Below, one piece after another: positions 1 through 5,154 of a stretch of 13,632 nucleotides of DNA (position 1 is the first letter of the stretch; the number at the start of each line of letters is the position of its first letter). The notes beneath the pieces were generated by a model that saw nothing but the letters and a program-made list of their open reading frames with translations, did no database searches and had not been told where the DNA came from. The DNA is from JALYZC01 sp035997675 (lineage in GTDB: Bacteria; Actinomycetota; Thermoleophilia; Solirubrobacterales; Solirubrobacteraceae). Made by a program: the position numbers and the translations under genes. The stretch spans positions 1-13,632 of the forward strand of contig DASYIJ010000048.1 in assembly GCA_035997675.1 (NCBI GenBank). Reading direction: 5' to 3'.

Positions 1-142
1 GCGACACGAACTCGCCGCCATACGGATACGGAGGACGCAGGGCAGACAACACAGTCTTCCCCGTCAGGATCATCATGTCCCCGACTTCCTCGAGCAAATT
101 CTTCGTCGGAAGAAACGCCCGGTCAGCGACGCTACGAACCAC
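1..142 (-). CDS. YrbE/MlaE-type ABC transporter permease, N-terminal fragment
   Basis: Only the first 47 codons lie in the window; the gene continues leftward off its edge. The GTG start at 142 is preceded by a GAGG Shine-Dalgarno core about 6 nt upstream, and the frame is open to base 1. The peptide reads into a segment containing VGDMMILTGKTVLSAL and then RPPYPYGGEFV. This matches the amphipathic N-terminus of YrbE/MlaE permeases, where an LTGK-type motif precedes the first membrane span. Such permeases pair with an MlaF-type ATPase and Mce/MlaD lipid-binding proteins to move lipids across the envelope. About 72% of its codons end in G or C, clearly lower than the genes to the right. It is divergent from the GntR gene. 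Identification rests on a short stretch, so the family is likely and the exact paralogue unknown. Confidence 0.68.
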   Translation of the reverse strand, partial: MVRSVADRAFLPTKNLLEEVGDMMILTGKTVLSALRPPYPYGGEFVS

Positions 143-162
143 GTGACACCTCGGAAAAGTGA

Positions 163-178
163 GTCAGCACACTAGAAC
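163..178 (+). promoter_or_regulatory. candidate GntR (YtrA-type) operator, copy 1
   Basis: The bases are GTCAGCACACTAGAAC, which fit GT-N8-TA-N2-AC. YtrA-subfamily GntR regulators are reported to bind GT(N)xTA(N)yAC sites. A second copy with the same internal spacing lies 63 bp to the right. The two share GTC, the ACTAG core and the final AC. This copy would lie just downstream of the possible permease promoter. Inference from pattern and position only. Confidence 0.4.
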
Positions 179-187
179 AGTTTGCGC

Positions 188-216
188 ATCCAATCACTCC
201 GACGCGCCCGAGTCAA
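188..216 (-). promoter_or_regulatory. possible leftward promoter for the permease gene
   Basis: On the minus strand TTGACT (216-211) is followed, after exactly 17 nt, by TTGGAT (193-188). The -35 is good, but the -10 lacks the usual A at its second position. Transcription would start near 181, giving a leader of about 40 nt that contains the candidate operator at 163-178. It is a weak call based on hexamers and spacing alone. Confidence 0.3.
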
Positions 217-225
217 GCTCACTGT

Positions 226-241
226 GTCTCTTGACTAGCAC
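226..241 (+). promoter_or_regulatory. candidate GntR (YtrA-type) operator, copy 2
   Basis: The bases are GTCTCTTGACTAGCAC, again GT-N8-TA-N2-AC and matching copy 1 in its GTC, ACTAG and AC blocks. It fully covers the gntR -35 hexamer (231-236), so a bound repressor would block that promoter. The 63-bp spacing to copy 1 is close to six helical turns, so both sites would face the same side of the DNA. Untested inference. Confidence 0.42.
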
Positions 242-259
242 TCTCGCGGCCGGTACGCT
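231..259 (+). promoter_or_regulatory. gntR promoter, probably leaderless
   Basis: TTGACT (231-236) is separated by 17 nt from TACGCT (254-259), a TANNNT -10 element. Six nucleotides separate the -10 from the ATG at 266, so transcription should start at or next to the A of the start codon. No Shine-Dalgarno sequence precedes this ATG, which agrees with a leaderless mRNA, a common arrangement in actinobacteria. Confidence 0.6.
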
Positions 260-265
260 CGTGAC

Positions 266-1063
266 ATGGATCAGCCTCTCGAGGCGTTCGACCTCACCGT
301 CGACCGCGACGAAGACCTCCCGCTCGCGACACAGCTCGCCTGGAAGCTCAAGGCGCTGATCGCCGCGGGCCATCTGGGCCCGGGTGCCCGCCTGCCGGGT
401 GTGCGCGACCTCGCCGAGTTGGCCGGGGTCAACACGAACACGGCGCGGGCGGTCTACGCCCGGCTCGATCAACAGGGCCTCATCCGCTCCGAACACGGCC
501 GCGGCACGTTCGTCGCCGAGGGGACCGGGGAGGGCGAGCTCGGCCGCCTCGCCGCCAGCGCGGCCGCCCAGGCCGCAAGCGCCGGGCTGGACCGGCGCGA
601 GCTGGCCGCGGCCCTGTACGGAGCGTCCGACCTGGCGGCTCCCCGTCAGCCGGCGGCATCGACTCCATCCACCCCGCCCCGCGACCCGGAGGAGGAGCGC
701 CGCCTGCGCCGGCGCCTGCGCCGCGAGATCTCGCAACTCGAGGGCGAGCTGGCCACGCTCGAGCCGCTGTCCGGCGCCGTGGAGGCCCCGCCCCGACGCG
801 CGGCCGGCCGGCTCCTGAGCGCGAGCGAGCTCGAGCGCGTGCGCGACGGCCTTGTCCACCGAGTTGCGGAACTCCGACGCGCCGACGAGAACGCGCGCGA
901 CGCCTACCGCGAGGCGCGCGCCGAGGAGGAGCGGCGCAGGCAGGAGGAGGCGCTGCGCGAGGCACAGCGCCCGAACCGGGTGTGGCCGCACGCCGGAGCA
1001 TCGACGCTGAGGCCGCGCGCGGGCGCGACCCGCGTGGCATGGACGACGCCGCACGGGTGGTGA
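266..1063 (+). CDS. GntR-family (YtrA-like) transcriptional regulator with long coiled-coil tail
   Basis: 265 residues. Residues about 15-85 form a GntR winged helix: PLATQLAWKLKALIAAG, then the turn GPGARLPGVRDLAELAGVN, the recognition helix TNTARAVYARL, and the wing HGRGTFV. There is no FadR/FCD, UTRA or aminotransferase domain, which leaves the YtrA-like subfamily, whose members are usually about 120-130 residues. Here residues about 135-235 are highly charged with heptad-like Leu/Arg/Glu patterns and probably form coiled coils in two blocks around a Pro/Ala-rich break near 170-182. The last 30 residues are basic and look disordered. The ATG is placed directly downstream of a TANNNT -10. 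The gene is divergent from a YrbE-like permease and convergent with the sugar dehydrogenase. It probably regulates itself and the permease operon; the effector is unknown. Confidence 0.85.
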   Translation: MDQPLEAFDLTVDRDEDLPLATQLAWKLKALIAAGHLGPGARLPGVRDLAELAGVNTNTARAVYARLDQQGLIRSEHGRGTFVAEGTGEGELGRLAASAAAQAASAGLDRRELAAALYGASDLAAPRQPAASTPSTPPRDPEEERRLRRRLRREISQLEGELATLEPLSGAVEAPPRRAAGRLLSASELERVRDGLVHRVAELRRADENARDAYREARAEEERRRQEEALREAQRPNRVWPHAGASTLRPRAGATRVAWTTPHGW

Positions 1064-1073
1064 CCGGACCGCC

Positions 1074-1087
1074 CCGGCCTCGGCCGG
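1074..1087. terminator. small hairpin between convergent genes
   Basis: CCGGCC, TC, GGCCGG is a perfect inverted repeat inside the 43-bp gap between the gntR stop and the sugar dehydrogenase stop, which converge here. It could end transcription from both sides, but it has no T-tract and GC-rich palindromes are common in this DNA. Confidence 0.3.
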
Positions 1088-1106
1088 AGCGAGCCGACGG
1101 CGGCAC

Positions 1107-2852
1107 TCAGCCGGCGAGGATCGCGAACTCCGTCGTGCGTGGCGACGAGACGGCTCCCGCCGCGTCGCGTGCCCGCAGCGTCGCACGGTAGCGGCCGGGC
1201 GGTAGCGCCCGGCGGCCGATCCGCCCGGAGAACGCGGTGCGAGCGACACCGGCGCCCGCAGACCGGATGAGCGTCCCGCGCCGCCGCGAGCGCGTGCATG
1301 CGCGACCGCGCCGGCGGCGGGCCGGCGCGAGGCAGCGCCGGCCGACGCGCCGGCCGGCGAGGAGCTGGTCGACGACGATCGTCACGGTGGCGGACCGCGA
1401 GAGCCGGTAGACGAACGCGGAGCCCCGGGGCGTCGCGGCGCGGATCGCCGTGGGGCGCGATGCGACCGCGAAGCGCCGCCGCGTCATCGCCAGGTGCGTG
1501 ATCGCCGGCGCGGGCGTACGGCGAACGGCGCCTCGCGACTGTGCGCCGCCGGGCGGAACCGGCGCGCCGCCGTCCGCCGAGCCGACCGGGGCCGGCGGCA
1601 GCTGTGGCGTGGGCGGGCAGGACGGGCTGCCGGTGGCGCTCGTGGAGTCGAGCCGGTAGACGAAGCCGACGAGCGAGGTCGCGTAGAGCCGGCACCGGGC
1701 GTCCTGGCCGAATGCGGTCAGCTGGTCCACCGACAACCCCGTGTCGACGGGCGCCGTGGTCGGCGTCAGCGTCGCCGACCTGATGAAGCCCTGGCAGAAG
1801 TCGCCATAGAGGTAGCGGCCGAGCAGCTCCGGGACGGTCGGGTCACGCGCGACGCGGCCGCCGATGACCGCACCGCTGCAGAAGGCGGCGCCGCTGTGTG
1901 GATAGGTGAGCGCCGGGGCAACGTAGTCGGCCACGGGGCTTCCCGGGCAGGGGTCCACGGTGAAACCGGCGGGCCCGGGCACGAAGAGCATCTCGCCCTC
2001 GCACACGCTCCAGCCGAAGTTGGCGCCGGGCCCCGCACCGAACGGGCGGACGTCGATCTCCTCGCGCGTGTTCTCACCGACGTCGCCGAGGGCCAGATCG
2101 CCGGTGCCGGCGTCGAACGAGAAGCGATAGGGGTTGCGCAGCCCGAGCGCCCAGATCTGCGGCGTCGGACTCGGGTCGGCAACGTTCAGCCGCAGGACCT
2201 TGCCGGACAGGGAGCCGCGGTCCTGGGCTCGATGGTTGCCATCGCCCGGCTTGCCCCCGTCGCCGGTGCCGACGTACAGGAGGCCGTCGTAGCCGAACTG
2301 GAGCTGGCCCGAGTGATGGACCGCGGTGTCACGGTGGGTGACGACGAGCAACGTGCGCACCGGCGTCGGGTCGGCGACGTCGGGATCCCCGGGCGAACGC
2401 CGGAACTCCACGAGCCGGTCGTCGCAGGAGTTCGTGTTGGTGGTGTCGCAGTCCGCCGGGTTGCTCGACGTGTAGAAGGCGAAGAAGCGCCCGCTCTGGG
2501 CGTAGTCGGGGGCGAAGGCGATGGAGGCCAGTCCGTTCTCGCTCGGGGTGCCGGACACTCCGGCCCACGAGTTCACGCTCCCCTGCAGGTCCAGGAACGG
2601 GCTCGGCGTGGCCTGCCCGTCCTCGATCAGCTCGATCAGCCCCGAACGCTCGACGACGAACAGCCGGCTCGGGTCGCCCGGAGGCGCGGCGACATCGAGA
2701 GCTCCGGGGAACGTGGTGGTGTCGTCCGGGACGCGGACGAGGCGCAGGTTGCCCGAGGACGTGACGTCCGCGCGCGCCACCGGCGAGCCGGCGACGACGA
2801 CGGCGGCGATGAGGACGGCGGCGCGCGCGGCGCGCCGGGCGTGGCGCGTCAC
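1107..2852 (-). CDS. secreted PQQ-dependent sugar dehydrogenase (GSDH family)
   Basis: 581 residues from a GTG whose first base overlaps the stop of the upstream glycosyltransferase (GTGA); GGAGG lies just upstream. Residues 1-28 are a signal peptide ending PVARA. Residues about 35-402 are the six-bladed GSDH propeller: FVVERSG (65-71), HHSGQLQFGYDG (179-190) with the likely catalytic His180, YVGTGDGG (193-200), GLRNPYRFSFD (237-247), GDVGEN (256-261), NFGW (278-281) and YLYGDFCQG (347-355). The family oxidises sugars or aldoses outside the membrane with PQQ. A Pro/Gly linker (about 404-455) leads to a beta-rich C-terminal domain (about 457-581) with paired Cys507/Cys519, basic runs, and an LPPGRYR element. 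I associate that domain with Solirubrobacterales exported proteins. Its place behind glycan genes suggests action on a surface sugar; the substrate is unknown. Confidence 0.88.
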   Translation of the reverse strand: MTRHARRAARAAVLIAAVVVAGSPVARADVTSSGNLRLVRVPDDTTTFPGALDVAAPPGDPSRLFVVERSGLIELIEDGQATPSPFLDLQGSVNSWAGVSGTPSENGLASIAFAPDYAQSGRFFAFYTSSNPADCDTTNTNSCDDRLVEFRRSPGDPDVADPTPVRTLLVVTHRDTAVHHSGQLQFGYDGLLYVGTGDGGKPGDGNHRAQDRGSLSGKVLRLNVADPSPTPQIWALGLRNPYRFSFDAGTGDLALGDVGENTREEIDVRPFGAGPGANFGWSVCEGEMLFVPGPAGFTVDPCPGSPVADYVAPALTYPHSGAAFCSGAVIGGRVARDPTVPELLGRYLYGDFCQGFIRSATLTPTTAPVDTGLSVDQLTAFGQDARCRLYATSLVGFVYRLDSTSATGSPSCPPTPQLPPAPVGSADGGAPVPPGGAQSRGAVRRTPAPAITHLAMTRRRFAVASRPTAIRAATPRGSAFVYRLSRSATVTIVVDQLLAGRRVGRRCLAPARRRRGRACTRSRRRGTLIRSAGAGVARTAFSGRIGRRALPPGRYRATLRARDAAGAVSSPRTTEFAILAG

Positions 2853-4711
2853 GCCCCCTCCGCTGCGGCGATCGCGCCCTCCGCCCAGGTGTTGGGAGCC
2901 CGGCTGCGCATCACCGAACGCGCGACGGTGTCGTCCAGCTGCGTCAGGCCGATCATGGAGTGCTGGCTGCGACGGTACCGGGCGACGATCTCCGGGACGT
3001 GCGCGCCGTAGAGACCACGCTCGGCGAACCGGCACCACAGGTCGTAGTCCTCGTAGCCGAGGAGGCGAGCATCCGTCGTGTAGCCGCCGACGAGATCGAG
3101 CGCCTCCCTCCGGATCAGCGCCAGCGCGTCGATGTAGTTGAACAGCCGCAGCCGGTCCGGCTCCCAGGGCCGGTGGCTGAGCAGGTCGACCGGCGCGTCG
3201 CCGTCGTAGACCGCGAGCGTGCCGTACGCGAACGACGCGCCGGCATCCGCTTGGAGCGCCCCTACGAGCCGCTCGAGCGCGGACGGATACAGCTGGTTGT
3301 CCGCGTCGAGGGTGAGAACGAGGTCACCCCGGGCCTGGGCGACGGCGGCGTTGCGCGCCTGGCCGAGGCCCGCGTTGACGTCGTGGCCCAACAGCACGAG
3401 CGGCAGCCAGGGATGGGCGTCCGCGAAGTCCGCCACCCGCTCGCGCGAGGCGTCGATCGACGCGTCGTCGATCACCACGACCTCGTAGCCGATCTCCTCC
3501 AGCGCGCTCACGCTGCGCAGCGCCTCCACCACCTCGCGCTCGTAGTCGTGCACCGTGATGCAGATCGAGACGCTCGGGCGCGCCGTCGCGTAGGCGCGGG
3601 TCTCCAGCAGCCGGAGCGCGCCGGGCCGGCCGGAGCGAGGCTGCGCGCCCCGACGCAGCTCGAGCATCTCGACGGCCAGTCGCTTGAGACCGGCCCCGAC
3701 GACGCCGAGGGCCGGCGCCGCCGGATCCTGGGCGCCCGCGGGGTCCGGAGCGGGCCCCAATGTGGTGACGGGCGCAAGGCGCCGGTCGGCGTAACGGACC
3801 CGGCGAGCGGAGAGTTCGGTCGCGATCTCGATCAAGCGCCGGGCGGCGGGCTGCATGGTCAACTCGGCGCGGACGAAGTCGTAGGCGGCGACACGGATCG
3901 CGGCGAGGCGCTGGGGATCGTCGAGCAGGAGGTCCGCGATCGTCGCCAGGTTCTCCGCCGGAGCCTGAAGGAAATGCTCGCCCGCGACGAGGGGCTCGTG
4001 GTCGAGCGCGTGCTCGGTCACCACCACGCAGCCGTTCGCGATGCTCTCCAGGACCCGCGGCCACTCCATCCCGGAGGCGCCCTCGCGGTGGACGTTGAGC
4101 AGGACGCGCGAGCCCGCCAGGAGATCGAGCTTGTCGCCCCCGACGACGTGATCCGGCGCCCGCGCGATGCGCGGCTCCTCGGAAGGCGTGAGCAGCCGGG
4201 CGCGCCGGGTCCACAACGTCGGCGCGTAACCGGCGAGGACGGCGGCCCGGCGCGCGTCGATCGAGCCCATGAACAGCACGTCGACCGGCCGCTCCGCGGT
4301 GAGATCGCGATGCCAGTGGTCCCAGTCGGGGACGTAACCCAGGCGCACGCGTTCGACCGCAAGGCCACGGCGCCGCAACTCCACCGCCCCCTCCTCCCGG
4401 ATGTCGACGAGTGCGCCGAGTCGCTTCGCGTGGACGGAGGCGCGCTCGAACCACTGGGTACCGGGCTGCTCGACGCACAGGCCGATCGTCCGCTGCAGAT
4501 GACGCTCGGTGGCCCGGCCGCCGAGCGGCGCGGTCTCGAAGAACTCGTGCGGGACGAGAACGTAGGCGGTGTCGTGGCGATGGGCGGGAAACGCATCCGT
4601 GGCCACGGTCGCCTCGACGCCTTCGCGCCCCACCGCGGCGGCGATGCCGTGCAGCAGCTCGGTCATGAACGCGTTGCTGCCGGTTGTCGTGAGGAAGCAG
4701 AGCCGCGTCAC
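2849..4711 (-). CDS. two-domain glycosyltransferase: CgeB-like GT-B domain fused to a GT-2 domain
   Basis: 620 residues from a GTG that overlaps the preceding stop as GTGA. Starting there puts the first beta strand (TRLCFLTTTGSNAF) at the N-terminus; an ATG at 4789 would add 26 residues overlapping the upstream gene and is less likely. Residues about 1-300 resemble the CgeB-like group of GT-B enzymes, with VDVLFMGS (143-150), LLNVHREG (204-211), EWPRVLESIANGCVV (216-230) and a helical end. After a variable linker (about 305-375), residues 378-600 are a GT-2 (GT-A fold) catalytic domain: SICITVHDYE (382-391), VVVIDDAS (411-418), NAGLGQARNAA (446-456), the metal-binding LDADN (468-472) and GYEDYDLWCRF (552-562). 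No membrane span is visible. The protein probably adds two sugars in succession to a cytoplasmic lipid-linked glycan. Donor and acceptor are unknown. Confidence 0.87.
   Translation of the reverse strand: MTRLCFLTTTGSNAFMTELLHGIAAAVGREGVEATVATDAFPAHRHDTAYVLVPHEFFETAPLGGRATERHLQRTIGLCVEQPGTQWFERASVHAKRLGALVDIREEGAVELRRRGLAVERVRLGYVPDWDHWHRDLTAERPVDVLFMGSIDARRAAVLAGYAPTLWTRRARLLTPSEEPRIARAPDHVVGGDKLDLLAGSRVLLNVHREGASGMEWPRVLESIANGCVVVTEHALDHEPLVAGEHFLQAPAENLATIADLLLDDPQRLAAIRVAAYDFVRAELTMQPAARRLIEIATELSARRVRYADRRLAPVTTLGPAPDPAGAQDPAAPALGVVGAGLKRLAVEMLELRRGAQPRSGRPGALRLLETRAYATARPSVSICITVHDYEREVVEALRSVSALEEIGYEVVVIDDASIDASRERVADFADAHPWLPLVLLGHDVNAGLGQARNAAVAQARGDLVLTLDADNQLYPSALERLVGALQADAGASFAYGTLAVYDGDAPVDLLSHRPWEPDRLRLFNYIDALALIRREALDLVGGYTTDARLLGYEDYDLWCRFAERGLYGAHVPEIVARYRRSQHSMIGLTQLDDTVARSVMRSRAPNTWAEGAIAAAEGA
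2857..2861 (-). promoter_or_regulatory. ribosome binding site fixing the sugar dehydrogenase start
   Basis: GGAGG on the minus strand ends 4 nt before the GTG at 2852. It lies inside the last codons of the upstream glycosyltransferase. With the GTGA overlap and the signal peptide that begins exactly there, it decides the start against the more upstream ATG at 3038, which would add 62 Arg/Gly-rich residues lacking family similarity. Confidence 0.7.
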
Positions 4712-5067
4712 TGGTGCTGGTCGCGCGATCGCAGCCGCGCCACCAGCCGCCGGCGTGCGATCCAGCGCAGCGGGCGTGTGACCCTCCAACTGAACGAGCT
4801 CTGCAGGACGTCCAGCCAGTACTCGGCGTGGTGCGGGTCGCGCAGCTGGGCCTCCAGCGCCTCGACCCGCAGGCGGTCGCGCTCCGCCCGCTCGAGGGCC
4901 CGCCCGAGGCGGGCCGTTTCCTCACGCGCACGATGCTCGCGCGCGTGCGCCTGGGCAAGCCGGCGGTGCAGTGCATCGACCTGGCGCTCCTGATCGCCCG
5001 CATCGTCGGGGGGCGGATCGGCGTGCGCTGGAACGGCGGTGAGGGGCGCGCGAGCCTCGTCGAGCAT
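4708..5067 (-). CDS. small coiled-coil protein with SWR-type basic tail, glycosyltransferase-associated
   Basis: 119 residues. Residues 1-25 are Pro/Ala/Asp-rich. Residues about 26-78 form a strongly charged coiled coil dense in Arg, Glu and Ala. Residues 79-119 read AEYWLDVLQSSFSWRVTRPL followed by a basic stretch with RWIARRR. Tails of the form S-x-SWRxTxPLR are familiar at the ends of, or between domains in, glycosyltransferases and methyltransferases of surface-polysaccharide clusters; here the tail sits on a free-standing small protein. The gene is first in the leftward arm and overlaps the next by GTGA. No Shine-Dalgarno precedes its ATG, but a TANNNT -10 lies 7 nt upstream, suggesting a leaderless mRNA. 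It may scaffold or anchor the downstream glycosyltransferase at the membrane through its basic amphipathic tail. That role is inferred; no enzymatic motif is present. Confidence 0.75.
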   Translation of the reverse strand: MLDEARAPLTAVPAHADPPPDDAGDQERQVDALHRRLAQAHAREHRAREETARLGRALERAERDRLRVEALEAQLRDPHHAEYWLDVLQSSFSWRVTRPLRWIARRRLVARLRSRDQHQ

Positions 5068-5074
5068 GCGGGCG

Positions 5075-5080
5075 AGTCTA
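5075..5080 (-). promoter_or_regulatory. -10 element of the leftward glycan operon, leaderless placement
   Basis: TAGACT on the minus strand fits TANNNT and ends 7 nt before the ATG at 5067, so transcription would begin at the start codon. No recognisable -35 is present at 16-18 nt; that position falls inside the right side of the inverted repeat at 5093-5119, so an activator or repressor may bind there. Confidence 0.45.
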
Positions 5081-5092
5081 GGCCGGATTCCA

Positions 5093-5119
5093 GACGGCAC
5101 CGTGCCCGTCGGTGCCGTC
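5093..5119. promoter_or_regulatory. perfect 10-bp inverted repeat between the divergent glycan operons
   Basis: GACGGCACCG (5093-5102) is separated by 7 nt from its exact reverse complement CGGTGCCGTC (5110-5119). It sits near the middle of the 87-bp gap between the two divergent operons. CCGTCGG also repeats directly at 5106-5112 and 5115-5121. It could be an operator shared by both promoters or, if transcribed, a 10-bp stem with a 7-nt loop. A perfect dyad of this length in so short a gap is unlikely by chance. Confidence 0.55.
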
Positions 5120-5154
5120 GGAAAGCTGCTGTAGCTTCGGGCGGCGATAGACGC

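Noticed and set aside
1494..3011. Long plus-strand frame opposite the sugar dehydrogenase
   Set aside because: It shows no domain signature; the opposite strand has a full GSDH propeller with signal peptide.
2960..4993. Long plus-strand frame opposite the two-domain glycosyltransferase
   Set aside because: The translation is low-complexity and Arg/Val/Ala/Asp-rich with no motif, while the minus strand carries clear GT-2 motifs.
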